Shown: positions 12,991 through 24,524 of the stretch, one piece after another
Numbering within the stretch: the first letter of the stretch is position 1
Layout: the number at the start of each line of letters is the position of its first letter
From: Euonymus europaeus
Lineage: Eukaryota > Streptophyta > Magnoliopsida > Celastrales > Celastraceae
Direction: 5' to 3'
DNA length: 64,000 nucleotides
Assembly (NCBI GenBank): GCA_963580455.1
Contig: OY756963.1
Location: 13,659,555-13,723,554, forward strand
The notes under the pieces: generated by a model
What the model was told of the DNA's origin: nothing
What the model saw: only the letters and a program-made list of their open reading frames with translations
The model's database searches: none
Program-made: the position numbers and the translations under genes

Positions 12991-14089
12991 CTTATACTCA
13001 TAAAATTTGACATAGAAGAACTATAAAAAGTGTAAACCGAGCAACATTGATTGTCCGGAGTTGCTCAACTCTCTCCATGGAGGAGCTTTTAACGGTTTTG
13101 TCCATTTGTCATAGAAAGTTAATGATTTGACATCGAAATAATCATGGAAGCTTATACTCGTAAAATTTGATTAAGTAGAACAATAAAAAGTGTGCACCGA
13201 GCAACTTAGATGGTCCGAAGTTGCACAACTCTCTCCATGGAGAAACTTTTAACGATTTTGTCCGTTTGTCATAGAAAGTTAATGATTTGACATCGAATAA
13301 TCAAGGAAGCTTATACTCGTAAAATTTGATTAAGTAGAACAATAAAAAGTATGCACCGAGCAACTTAGATGGCCCGAAGTTGCTCAACTCTCTCCATGGA
13401 GGAGCTTTTAACGATTTTGTCCATTTGTCATAGAAAGTTAATGATTTGGCATCGAAATAATCTTTGAACTTAAACTCGTAAAATTTGACTTAGTAGAACA
13501 ATAAAAATTGTACACCGAGCAACTTTGACTTTATGAAGTTGCTCAACTTTCTCAATGAAGGGGCTTTTAACGGTTTTTTCCATTTGTCATAGAAAGTTAA
13601 TGATTTGACATCAAAATAATCTTGGAAGCTTATACTCGTAAAATTTGACTTAGTAGAACAATAAAAAGTGTACACCGAGCAACTTTGATGGTTCGAAGTT
13701 GCTCAACTCTCTATATGGAGGAGCTTTTAACAATTTTGTTCATTTGTCCTAGAAACTTGGGATTTGGGCATCGAAATAATCTAGGGCTTATACTCATAAA
13801 ATTTGACATAGAAGAACTATAAAAAGTGTAAACCGAGCAACTTTGATGGTCCGGAGTTGCTTAACTCTCTCCATGGAGGAGCTTTCTAACGATTTTGTCC
13901 ATTCGTCATAGAAAGTTAATGATTTGACATCGAAATAATCTTGGAAGCTTATACTCGTAAAATTTGACTTAGTAGAACAATAAAAAGTGTACACCGAGCA
14001 ACTTTGATGGTCCGAAGTTGCTCAACTCTCTATATGGAGCAGCTTTTAACGGTTTTGTCCATTTCTCATAGAAAGTTAATGATTTGGCA

Positions 14090-16370
14090 ACGAAATAATC
14101 TTGGAAGTTTACACTAGTAAAATTTGACTTAGTAGAACTGTAAAAAGTGTACACCGGGTAACTTAGATGGTCCGAAGTTGCTCAACTCTCTCCATGGAGG
14201 AGCTTTTAACGATTTTGTCCATTTGTCAAAGAAAGTTAATGATTTGGCATCGAAATAATCATGGAACTTATACTCGTAAAATTTGACTTAGTAGAACAAT
14301 AAAAAGTGTACACCGAGCAACTTTGACTGTCTGAAGTTGCTCAACTCTCTCAATGGAGGAGCTTTTATCGGTTTTGTCAATTTGTCAAAGAAAGTTAATG
14401 ATTTGACATCGAAATAATCATGGAAGCTTATACTCGTAAAATTTGACTTAGTAGAAAAATAAAAAGTGTACACCGAGCAACTTTGATGTTCAGAAGTGGC
14501 TCAACTATCTCTATGGAGGAGCTTCTAACGGTTTTGCCCATTTGTCATAAAAAGTTAATGATTTGACATCTAAATAATCTAGGAAGCTTATACTCATAAA
14601 ATTTGACATAGAAGAACTATAAAAAGTGTACACCGAGCAACTTTGATGGACCGGAGTTGCTCAACTCTCTCCATGGAGGAGCTTTTAATGGTTTTGTCCA
14701 TTTCTCAATAAAAGTTAATGATTTGGAATCGAAATAATCTTCGAAACTTATACTAGTAAAATTTGACTTAGTAGAACAATAAAAAGTGTACACCGAGCAA
14801 CTTTGATGGTCCGAAGTTGCTCAACTATCTAGATGGAGCAGCTTTTAACGGTTTTGTCCATTTCTCATAGAAAGTTAATGATTTGGTATCAAAATAATCT
14901 TGGAAGCTTATAATCGTAAAATTTGACTTAGTAGAACAGTAAAAAGTGTGCACCGAGCAACTTAGATGGCCCGAAGTTGCTCAACTCTCTCCATGGAGGA
15001 GCTTTTAACGATTTTGTCCATTTGTCATAGAAAATTAATGATTTGGCATCGAAATAATCTTGGAAGCTTATACTCGTAAAATTTGACTCAGTAGAACAAT
15101 AAAAAGTGTACACCGAGCAACTTTGATGGTCCGAAGTTGCTCAACTCTCTATATGGAGGAGCTTTTAACAATTTTGTTCATTTGTCCTAGAAACTTGGGA
15201 TTTTGGCATCAAAATAATCTAGAGCTTATACTAATAAAATTTGACATAGAAGAACTATAAAAAGTGTAAACCGGGCAACTTTGATGGTCCGGAAATGCTT
15301 AACTCTCTCCATGGAAGAGCTTTCTAACGATTTTGTCCATTCGTCATAGAAAGTTAATGATTTGGCATCGAAATAATCTTGGAACTTATACTCGTAAAAT
15401 TTGACTTAGTAGAACAATAAAAAGTGTACACCGACCAACTTTGACTGTCTGAAGTTGCTCAACTCTCTCAATGGAGGAACTTTTAACGGTTTTGTCCATT
15501 TGTCATAGAAAGTTAATGATTTGACATCAAAATAATCTTGGAAGCTTATACTCGTAAAATTTAACTTAGTAGAAAAATAAAAGGTGTACACAGAGCAACT
15601 TCGATGGTTCGAAGTTGCTCAACTCTTTATATGGAGCAGCTTTAAACGGTTATGTCCATTTCTCATAGAAAGTTAATGATTTGGCAACGAAATAATCTTG
15701 GAAGCTTACACTAGTAAAATTTGACTTAATAGAACTGTAAAAAGTGTACACCGAGCAACTTAGATAGTCCGAAGTTGCTCAACTCTCTCCATGGAGGAGC
15801 TTTTAACGATTTTGTCCATTTGTCATAAAAAGTTAATGATTTGGCATCGAAATAATCATGGAACTTATACTCGTAAAAAATTTGACTTAGTAGAACAATA
15901 AAAAGTGTACACCGAGCAACTTTGACTGTCTGAAGTTGCTCAACTCTCTCAATGGAGGAGCTTTTAACGGTTTTGTCAATTTGTCAAAGAAAGTTAATGA
16001 TTTGACATCGAAATAATCATGGAAGCTTATACTCGTAAAATTTGACTTAGTAGAACAATAAAAAGTGGACAACGAGCAACTTTGATGTTCAGAAGTTGCT
16101 CAACTCTCTCTATGGAGGTGCTTCTAACGGGTTTGCCCATTTGTCATAAAAAGTTAATGATTTGACATCTAAATAATCTAGGATGCTTATACTCATAAAA
16201 TTTGACATAGAAGAACTATAAAAAGTGTACACCGAGCAACTTTGATGGTCCGGAGTTGCTCAACTCTCTCCATGGAGGAGCTTTTAACGGTTTTGTCCAT
16301 TTCTCAATAAAAGTTAATGATTTGGCATCGAAATAATCTTCGAAACATATACTCGTAAAATTTGACTTAG
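14090..16370. repeat. Higher-order repeat, 10-mer, about 1599 bp
   Basis: Monomers around 14100-14770 recur ten units later (for example 14288 and 15887). The shared combination is a GACTGTCTGAAG monomer, then TGTCAATTTGTCAAAGAAAG, then GATGTTCAGAAG, then TTGACATCTAAATAATCTAG. A further copy of this combination lies at about 8190-8480. Confidence 0.7.
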
Positions 16371-17274
16371 TAGAACAATAAAAAGTGTACACCGAGCAAC
16401 ATTGGTGGTTCCAAGTTGCTCAACTCTCTCCATGGAAGAGCTTTTAAAGGTTTTGTCCATTTGTCATAGAAAGTTAATGATTTGGCATCGAAATAATCTT
16501 CGAAACTTATACCCGTAAAATTTGAAGTGTAAAACAATAAAAAGTGTACACCGAGCAACTTCGATGGTCCAAAGTTGCTCAACTCTCTCCATAGAAGAGC
16601 TTTTAAACGTTTTGTCCATTTGTCCTCGAAGGTTGGGATTTTGGCATCGAAATAATCTAGGAAGCTTATACTCCTAAAATTTGACATAGAAGAACTATAA
16701 AAAGTGTACACCAAGCAACTTTGATGGTCCGGAGTTGCTCAACTCTTTCCATGGAGGAGCTTTTAACGGTTTTGTCCATTCGTCATAAAAAATTAATTAT
16801 TTGACATCGAAATAATCTTGGAAGCTTATACTCGTAAAATTTGACTAAGTAGAACAATAAAAAGTGTGCACCGAGCAACTTAGATGATCCGAAGTTGCTC
16901 AACTCTCTCCATGGAGAAACTTTTAAGGATTTTGTCCGTTTGTCATAGAAAGTTAATGATTTGGCATCGAAATAATCTTGGAAGCTTATAATCGTAAAAT
17001 TTGACTTAGTAGAACAGTAAAAAGTGTACACCGAGCAACTTAGATGGTCCGAAGTTGCTCAACTCTCTCCATGGAGGAGCTTTTAACGATTTTGTCCTTT
17101 TGTCATAGAAAGTTAATGATTTGGCATCGAAAAAATCTTGGAACTTATACTCGTAAAATTTGACTTAGTAGAACAATAAAAAGTGTACACCGAGCAACTT
17201 TGACTTCATGAAGTTGCTCAACTCTCTCAATGGAGGAGCTTTTAACGGTTTTGTCCATTTGTCATAGAAAGTTA

Positions 17275-17310
17275 ATGATTTGACATCAAAATTGACTTAG
17301 TAGAACAATA
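17275..17310. repeat. Shortened monomer, 28-bp deletion
   Basis: TGACATCAAAA is joined directly to TTGACTTAGTAG. About 28 bp are missing, spanning the ATAATCTTGGAAGCTTATAC part of the monomer. The deleted stretch lies between two AAAAT copies, which suggests replication slippage or microhomology repair. It removes the AAGCTT site and shifts the array register. Confidence 0.8.
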
Positions 17311-17879
17311 AAAAGTGTACACCGAGCAACTTTGATGGTCCGAAGTTGCTCAACTCTCTATATGGAGGAGCTTTTAACAATTTTGTCCATTTGTCCTAGA
17401 AACTTGGGATTTTGGCATCGAAATAATCTATGGCTTATACTCATAAAATATGACATAGAAGAACTATAAAAAGTGTAAACCGAGCAACTTTGATTGTCTG
17501 GAGTTGCTCAACTCTCTCCATGGAGGAGCTTTTAGCGGTTTTGTCCATTTGTCATAGAAAGTTAATGATTTGACATCGAAAAAGTCATGGAAGCTTATAC
17601 TCGTAAAATTTGATTAAGTAGAACAATAAAAAGTTTACAATGAGCAACTTTAATGGTCCGAAGTTGCTCAACTCTCTCTACGGAGGAGCTTTTAACGGTT
17701 TTGTCCATTTGTCATTGAAAGTGAATGATTTGACATCGAAATAGACTTGGAAGCTTATACTCATAAAATTTGACATAGAAGAACCATAAAAAATGTACAA
17801 CAAGCAACTTTGATGGTCCGGAGTTGCTCAACTCTCTCCATGGAGGAGCTTTTAACGGTTTTGTCCATTTGTCATAGAA

Positions 17880-19850
17880 AGTTAATGATTTGACATCGAA
17901 ATAATATTGGAAGCTTATACTCGTAAAATTTGACTTAGTAGAACAATAAAAAGTGTACACCGAGCAACTTTGATGGTCCGAAGTTGCTCAACTCTCTATA
18001 TGGAGCAGCTTTTAACGGTTTTGTCCATTTCTCACAGAAAGTTAATGATTTGGCATCGAAATAATCTTGGAAGCTTATAATCATAAAATTTGACTTAGTA
18101 GAACAGTAAAAAGTGTACAACGAGCAACTTAGATGGTCCGAAGTTGCTCAACCTTCTCCATGGAGGAGCTTTTAACGATTTTGTCCCTTTGTCATAGAAA
18201 GTTAATGATTTGGCATCGAAATAATCTTGGAACTTATACTCGTAAAATTTGACTTAGTAGAACAATAAAAAGTGTACACCGAGCAACTTTGACTGTCTGA
18301 AGTTGCTCAACTCTCTCAATGGAGAAGCTTTTAACGGTTTTGTCCATTTGTCATGGAAAGTTAATGATTTGACATTAAAATAATCTTGGAAGCTTATACT
18401 CGTAAAATTTAACTTAGTAGAACAATAAAAGGTGTACACCGAGCAACTTTGATGGTTCGAAGTTGCTCAACTCTTTATATGGAGCAGCTTTAAACGGTTA
18501 TGTCCTTTTCTCATAGAAAGTTAATGATTTGGCAACGAAATAATCTTGGAAGCTTACACTAGTAAAATTTGACTTAGTAGAACAGTAAAAAGTGTACACC
18601 GAGCAACTTTGATGGTTCGAAGTTGCTCAACTCTTTATATGGAGCAGCTTTAAACGGTTATGTCCTTTTCTCATAGAAAGTTAATGATTTGGCAACGAAA
18701 TAATCTTGGAAGCTTACACTAGTAAAATTTGACTTAGTAGAACAGTAAAAAGTGTACACCGAGCAACTTAGATGGTCCGAAGTTGCTCAACTCTCTATAT
18801 GGAGAAGCTTTTAACGGTTTTGTCCATTTCTCAATAAAAGTTAATGATTTGGCATAGAAATAATCTTCGAAGCTTATACCCGTAAAATTTGACTTAGTAG
18901 AACAATAAAAAGTGTACACCGAGCAACTTCGATGGTCCGAAGTTGCTCAACTCTCTCCATAGAAGAGCTTTTAAACGTTTTGTCCATTTGTCCTCGAAAC
19001 ACGGGATTTTGGCATCGAAATAATCTAGGAAGATTATACTCGTAAAATTTGACATAGAAGAACTATAAAAAGTGTACACCAAGCAACTTTGATGGTCCGG
19101 AGTTTCTCAACTCTCTCCATGGAGGAGATTTTAACGGTTTTCCATTCGTCATAGAAAGTTAATGATTTGACATCGAAATAATCTTGGAAGCTTATACTCG
19201 TAAAATTTGACTTAGTAGAACAATAAATAGTGTACACCGAGCAACTTTGATGGTCCGAAGTTGCTCAACTCTCTATATGGAGCAGCTTTTAACGGTTTTG
19301 TCCATTTCTCATAGAAAGTTAATGATTTGGCATCAAAATAATCTTGGAAGCTTATAATCATAAAATTTGACTTAGTAGAACAGTAAAAAGTGTACACCGA
19401 GCAACTTAGATGGTCCGAAGTTGCTCAACTCTCTCCGTGGAGGAGCTTTTAACGATTTTGTCCATTTGTCATAGAAAGTTAATGATTTGGCATCGAAATA
19501 GTCTTGGAACTTATACTCGTAAAATTTGACTTAGTAGAACAATAAAAAGTGTACACCGAGCAACTTTGACTGTCTGAAGTTGCTCAACTCTCTCAATGGA
19601 GAAGCTTTTAACGGTTTTGTCCATTTGTCATGGAAAGTTAATGATTTGGCATTAAAATAATCTTGGAAGCTTATACTCGTAAAATTTGACTTAGTAGAAC
19701 AGTAAAAAGTGTACACCGAGCAACTTTGATGGTTCGAAGTTGCTCAACTCTTTATATGGAGCAGCTTTAAACGGTTATGTCCTTTTCTCATAGAAAGTTA
19801 ATGATTTGGCAACGAAATAATCTTGGAAGCTTACACTAGTAAAATTTGAC
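17880..19850. repeat. Higher-order repeat, 8-mer, 1277 bp, with a fresh monomer duplication
   Basis: Positions 17935, 18254 and neighbours recur 1277 bp downstream (19212, 19531). Inside it, the monomer at 18443-18602 is followed by what reads as an identical copy at 18603-18762 (TTTATATGGAGCAGCTTTAA type), a single-unit tandem duplication recent enough to show no difference by eye. Confidence 0.8.
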
Positions 19851-20185
19851 TTAGTAGAACAGTAAAAAGTGTACACCGAGCAACTTAGATGGTCCGAAGT
19901 TGCTCAACTCTCTCCATGGAGGAGCTTTTAACGATTTTGTCCATTTTTCATAGAAAGTTAATGATTTGGCATCGAAATAATCGTGGAACTTATTGTAAAA
20001 TCGCGACCCAAAAAATTTAGTTTTGAGTCGAGTTACGGATGATTCGTGAAGTAAGGCATGATGGAAAAATAGTTTTGAGCTAGGTTCGGTAAATAGGCCA
20101 TAACTTTTTATACAAATGTCCATTTTGGGCCCATAATATATCAAATCGAACTAAGACCGAGACCTAGTTGAAAAAATTGGGATCA

Positions 20186-20318
20186 CACGCCTAGGCGTGC
20201 GCCTAGGCGATGTGCGCCTTGGCGTGTGCAAAAGTGCGCCCAGAAGCGCCCAGGACAGTGTGTTTCCATAAACCATTTAGGCCAGAGCGCCTAGGCGCCC
20301 AGAGTAGCGCCTAGGCGC
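20186..20318. repeat. CGCCTAGGCG palindrome cluster in U3 (family A)
   Basis: Perfect palindromes at 20186-20199 (CACGCCTAGGCGTG), 20200-20209, 20287-20298 (GCGCCTAGGCGC) and 20307-20318, with degenerate forms between (GCGCCTTGGCG, GCGCCCAG). They stand out as GC-rich in an AT-rich LTR. The equivalent site in the 3' LTR is 35631-35734. Possible hairpin or factor-binding array; function unknown. Confidence 0.85.
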
Positions 20319-20499
20319 AACCCGAGCTTTCAAAACAGACTCCAGCGAGAGTTTTAGACAGATTTATGGTTTTGGTTCATCCTAGAGAGAGATAGAGCGA
20401 TGATTCTAGAGAGAGAAGATCATTTGAAGTGATTCTTGGAGAGTCTAAGCTTGGATTGGAGACTTGGAGAAGATTTCAAGGAAGATTTCAAGGTTTGAG

Positions 20500-21560
20500 G
20501 TAAGTTTTCCTAGAGTTTCTCATTGGGGTTTCTTTAGATTTGGTTAGTTCCGTTTGGAATTGGTATCTAGGGTTTAGATATGTTGATATAGGCTTGTTTG
20601 TGGACCTATGTGTAGGTTTAGTTGGGATTTTGGAGTAAGATTTGGATTGGGCTTTGGAACAAGCTTTTGAAAGAGAATTCTAGAGAGAGAAGGTAAGTAT
20701 TTCGATTTTTGTTGATTGATTGATATTAGTAGGGATATTGTGGTATGTTTTGGTTGATATTGTGAGTTCGATTATGTGAATCGATAGGTTTGGAAGAAAC
20801 GAGGGTTCGAAACCCTAATTTGGTATTTGAGGTGATTGTGCTCGATTGAGGTAGGGATTCTGAACCAATTCTTTTCTATCGTCCGTTCTCCTTTCTAAAT
20901 AGCGTTTCGATTCTTCATTGGTCCTTTTGTTGTGTTTCCACCTTAATTGCTTCTAAGGGGAAACGAGCCAATGTGTGGTTAATTGTTGATTGTGGATTGT
21001 ATGCATGACCCGATTTGTGTGTTCCGTCTCATACGGGCACGAGTTGAATTTCGTTCATGCATCACGGTAGTTATATATATATATATCTATTCGGCATGAC
21101 ATTGCATAATTGCATTAGAGATGCATGGGGGACTCGAGTATGGACTCGGGGACTCTTAGGTTTCTTGAAAGCCACATGGAGGGATGACAGGTGAAGAGAG
21201 TTGCCACCGGGTCACGTGAACTCTATGTTGGGATAACGCACTTGGGCGAAGGTTGGAGAGCGACCTAGCTGGCTATGTGCGGGCGTGATAGGTTCACGCA
21301 ACCAGGTAATCCCAGGAACGTTGTTGTTGTGGTTGAGCTTGCTCCCTGTTGGATGCTACATGTATGAGACATGGTAGTATTGTTGATTGCTCAGGGTGAG
21401 GGGATTACTTGGACTGATGTTATATGTGCTTGTTGAGTATACGTGCATGTTGTAGATACATGTTGGTGCATTGTCCTTTGATTGGTTCGGCCTTACTTCT
21501 TATAAACTCTTGTACCCTACTGAGCTTCTAGCTCACTCCTCTACTTTCTGTCTTCTACAG
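20500..21560 (+). other. Putative intron inside the LTR (family A)
   Basis: A donor-like GAG|GTAAGTTTTCC has its GT at 20500 and a second, stronger donor-like AAG|GTAAGTAT has its GT at 20693. An acceptor-like pyrimidine-rich TTTCTGTCTTCTACAG ends at 21560. The 3' LTR repeats them at 35916, 36110 and 36977. Families B and C, which differ over most of this interval, keep the same two donors and one acceptor in the same order. An inner acceptor-like GACCTATGTGTAG, ending at about 20615, is shared with family B. Splicing is inferred from motif conservation only; there is no transcript evidence. Confidence 0.45.
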
Positions 21561-22045
21561 GTGACACTGGTACAGGTACTGGTGGTGCGGATCAGTGAGA
21601 CGGGATGTGACATGGATGGCCCTGGGTAGGATTGGGATGCACGAGACATACTCTATGCATGTTGTTGTTTTATTTTGTATGTCAGAGTAGAGTATATAAC
21701 CATGTGGCATGGACAGTGCTTGTATGATTATGATGTTTGATGATGATGGTTATATGCTTGAGATATATAGATGTGTGTGATGATTTATATTTAAAGTTAT
21801 CAGTTTGTGCATGCTGGTAGTGGAGGGCCTGAGGCTCTAGGATCTGGATTGCTTGTGATTGAGGCCTGAGGCCTGGATGCTAGGTTGCTAGTGTGATGAT
21901 TGTCGCTGCGTTTCTGATTTAGGTGGGCACTCTCCGATATACGGGGAGGTGCCGCCGGATTTCCGGTTTATCCTGGATGTTCACACTAGTGACCTAGGAC
22001 GGTGTCAGAGAGGGCACCTGGCGTCCCGGGGATCGGGGCGTCACA

Positions 22046-22221
22046 GTTTGGTATCGGAGGGAGGTTGGTTTATTTACGGCCATATGTAGGATTGGGGTTG
22101 GGTCCTAGGTATATGGTAGTGAAATCCAGGCCATGTCACAACCCCTGCTGATCCGGTATGTCTTTCTATCCCTATTAAATCCTCTTTTGAGTAGTGTGTT
22201 AAATGGTATTGTCTGTTTGCC
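22046..22221 (+). other. Untranslated leader of outer element
   Basis: Stretch between the 5' LTR and the gag ATG. Apart from the primer-binding site I see no motif. The two ATGs at 22222 and 22228 are in the same frame, and either could start gag. Confidence 0.6.
22049..22060 (+). other. Primer-binding site, initiator tRNA-Met type
   Basis: TGGTATCGGAGG lies three bases after the LTR end (22045). It matches the usual plant TGGTATCAGAGC primer site at 10 of 12 positions. It primes minus-strand DNA synthesis from the tRNA 3' end. The inner element has no counterpart. Confidence 0.85.
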
Positions 22222-22833
22222 ATGCAGATGAATACCCGTAGGACTACGCGGTCCGAGAGTGAGACTGAGGTACCTCGAGGTAGAGGCCGAGGTAGAGGCC
22301 GTGGTGCTAGGGTTGCCGTAGTTGCTAGAGGCACTCCTAGTATGGAGGATTCGGTTCCGAATGTGGAGCCGGAGTTGAGAGAGGAGGAGATAGTTCACGA
22401 GGGACTACCTACTGAGAGTGAGGGTCAGCAGGCACCACCTGCAGGACCTGTTGCTCCTACTACTACAGGGGGGCAACCGGTGACGATGGAGGGGCTAGCT
22501 AGTTTCATGATGAGTATGGTGCTGACACAGGCACAGACTATAACACAAGCAGTGGCTCAGGCAATAGGTGCAACTGGCACTCGTACTGAGGGAGTGGTAC
22601 CCGAGGCTACTACTGAGGTAGCTACGGCACCGAGAGCTGGAACGGGTATGTACGAGGTGGATCAGCTGAGGAGGACTTCTCCTCCAACCTTTTCTGGAGA
22701 TGGAACAGGTGTGGGGGCGGAGGAGTGGTTCAATCAGTTGAGCATGCGGATGGACACGTTGGAGATACCTGATGAGCGACGGGTGAAGTTTGTGTTTTAT
22801 TATTTGAGTGGAGTGGCCTATGAATGGTGGATG
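22222..22833 (+). pseudogene. Outer gag, N-terminal part, cut by inner element
   Basis: Gag forms the virus-like particle in the cytoplasm. The 204 codons before the break begin MQMNTRRTTRSESE, then a basic RGRGRGRGR tract, then an acidic, Thr/Pro-rich stretch with TTGGQPVTMEGLASFMMSM, then the conserved gag core: PPTFSGDGTGVGAEEWFNQL and ERRVKFVFYYLSGVAYEWWM. The frame ends at the inner element's LTR, not at a natural stop. The TSD GGATG is at 22829-22833, and the same frame resumes at 31287 (WM, then SMGQRRNELT). No stop occurs in this part. The aligned inner gag lacks about the first 60 residues present here. Confidence 0.9.
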
Positions 22834-24524
22834 TGTCACGCCCCGTTTCCGGAGACGCGACTGGGTGATCTCTCTGCACCCATCCTAAGTCACTAGTGTG
22901 AACATCCGGGATCAACCGGAAATCCGGCGGCACCTCCCCGTATATCGGAGAGCGCCCACCTGCATCAGAAACGCAGCAACAACAACATCACACTAGCAAC
23001 CTAGCAAACATAGGCCTCGGGCCTCAACCACATGCAATCCTGACCCTAGGCCTCAGGCCATCCACTACCAGCATGCACAAACTGATGGCATCACATATAA
23101 ATCAACACACAGATTTATAACCTATCACGCCCGCACCCCACAAGGCAAGTCACTCTTGACCTTACCCCTAGTGCGTTACCCCACATGAGGTTCACGTGAC
23201 TTGGTGATAACAACCTTCACCTTGCCATCCTCCCATGTGGCTTTCAAGTAACCTAAAGGTTCCCGAGTCCATACCCGAGTCCCCCATGCATCTCTAATGC
23301 ATTATGACATGTCATGCCGAATCGATAAGTATATATGAATACCCTATATACTTTACATAACTACCATGATGCATGAATGAAGGCTCACAACGTGTCCGTA
23401 AATGACGGAACACTAATTCGGGTCATGCAACATTCAACATCAAACAATGATCCACACAAGGCTCGTTTCCCCTTAGAAGCAATTAAGGCGGAAACTCAAA
23501 TAATGGCGACCAATGAAGAATAGAAACGCTATTTAGGCAACAATATCGAATGATAAAAGAAAGGTTGGAAATCCCCTACCTCGTTCCGAGCCAACTACAC
23601 AAATTCTCAAAATTAGGGTTTTAACCCTTGGTTCTCCCAACCTATCGATTCACATCAAATCGAACTCATATAATTAATCCAAAAATTCCATATTATCATA
23701 TCAATCACAATTTAATCAACAAAATCATAAACACTTACTTTCTCTCTCTAGAAATTCCTCTAAAACACCTTTGTTCTTAGCCCAAACGATTCTTCACACC
23801 AAAATCACAATCAACCTACACATAGGTCTAAAATCAAGTCTAGAACAACATATCTAAACCATAGAGTCTAATTCTTAAAGAATCAAACGAATCTAGAAAA
23901 ACCTAGAAATTCCAAAAACTATGAAAAACTTACCAAATCTCCAAAATCCACCTTGAATCTTCCTTGATAAGCTTCAAGAGTCACAATCTTCAATCCCCAA
24001 GCCAAACTTCAACCAAAAGCTCCTTCTCTCTCTTCTTCTCTCTCCCTCTCTCTCTCTAGTCGGGCTGTTTCAAGTGTATTATGCCCAGAAATGTCTAACT
24101 CTGGTCTTTAAAAACTGATTTCCCGATAGCCGTCCGGACGCCCTAAGTGGCCGTCCGGACGGATTACTGTTCCCGTAACCCACTGCCCCTCCTCTAGGCA
24201 AATCCGTCCGGACGCCCAATTATCCGTCCGGACGGATTACTGTTCACAGAACTCACTGCCTTGATTCTAGGCAAATCCGTCCGGACGCTCAATTATCCGT
24301 CCGGACGGATTACTGTTCACAGAACCCAGTTTTTTCTCAAATTTATTTTCCGGCTCGGTCTAAGCTTCGATTTGATATATTACGGGCGCAAAACGGACAT
24401 GTACACTAAAAGTTATGACCCATTTACCGAACCAAGTTCAAAACTATTTTTCCATAATGCCGTACTTCACAAATCATCCGTAACTCGACTCAAAACTAAA
24501 TTTTTTTTGGGTCGGGATTTCACA
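22834..24524 (-). repeat. 3' LTR of inner element, family B (1691 bp, 460-bp deletion)
   Basis: On the plus strand it begins TGTCACGCCCCG and ends GGGATTTCACA. Compared with the other inner LTR it lacks the equivalent of 29432-29891 (460 bp, two-base AA microhomology at 23119-23120). This removes the acceptor-like splice signal and the R/U5 segment before the gag-side end. Shared features are CTCCCCGTATATCGGAGAG near the start, GCCTCAGGCC-type short palindromes, long CT tracts (about 24020-24058) and the CGTCCGGACG array. Confidence 0.95.
24131..24308. repeat. CGTCCGGACG palindrome cluster in U3 (family B)
   Basis: Six copies of the perfect palindrome, at 24131, 24152, 24205, 24225, 24278 and 24298; the 2nd, 4th and 6th are extended to CCGTCCGGACGG. 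They are carried in longer units with spacers GATTACTGTTC and CTAGGCAAAT. The other LTR also has six copies but in a different unit arrangement, so the array rearranges quickly. Confidence 0.9.

Larger units (their letters stand above)
12991..19993. repeat. 160-bp satellite array, block II
   Basis: Continuation of the same monomer in the same orientation, about 44 copies. It begins exactly at the second CTTAT of the copia-type solo LTR and ends at CTTAT, where the outer element's 5' LTR starts. It holds the 10-mer and 8-mer HORs listed separately, plus one shortened monomer at about 17290. Confidence 0.97.
19994..22045 (+). repeat. 5' LTR of outer element, family A (2052 bp)
   Basis: Starts TGTAAAATCGCGACC and ends GGGGCGTCACA; the paired 3' LTR starts TGTGAAATCCCGACC, so the 5' copy has a mutated terminal repeat. 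It starts abruptly after satellite CTTAT. Contents in order: a U3 block shared with families B and C (about 20020-20150), CGCCTAGGCG palindromes, GA-rich AGAGAGAG tracts (about 20390-20425), splice-site-like signals, a short TA microsatellite (about 21072-21087), and a conserved 3' segment with CTCCGATATACGGGGAGGTG. The 27-bp stretch missing from the 3' LTR lies in the palindrome array. Confidence 0.95.

Noticed and set aside
19851..20144. 97-codon minus-strand frame crossing the satellite and outer LTR
   Set aside because: Junction frame. The part inside the LTR matches antisense U3 frames in other LTRs, but family C has stops there, so coding is not supported.
22074..22398. Overlapping minus-strand frames opposite the outer leader and gag start
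   Set aside because: Antisense shadows of the gag RGRG-rich coding region; no recognisable domain.
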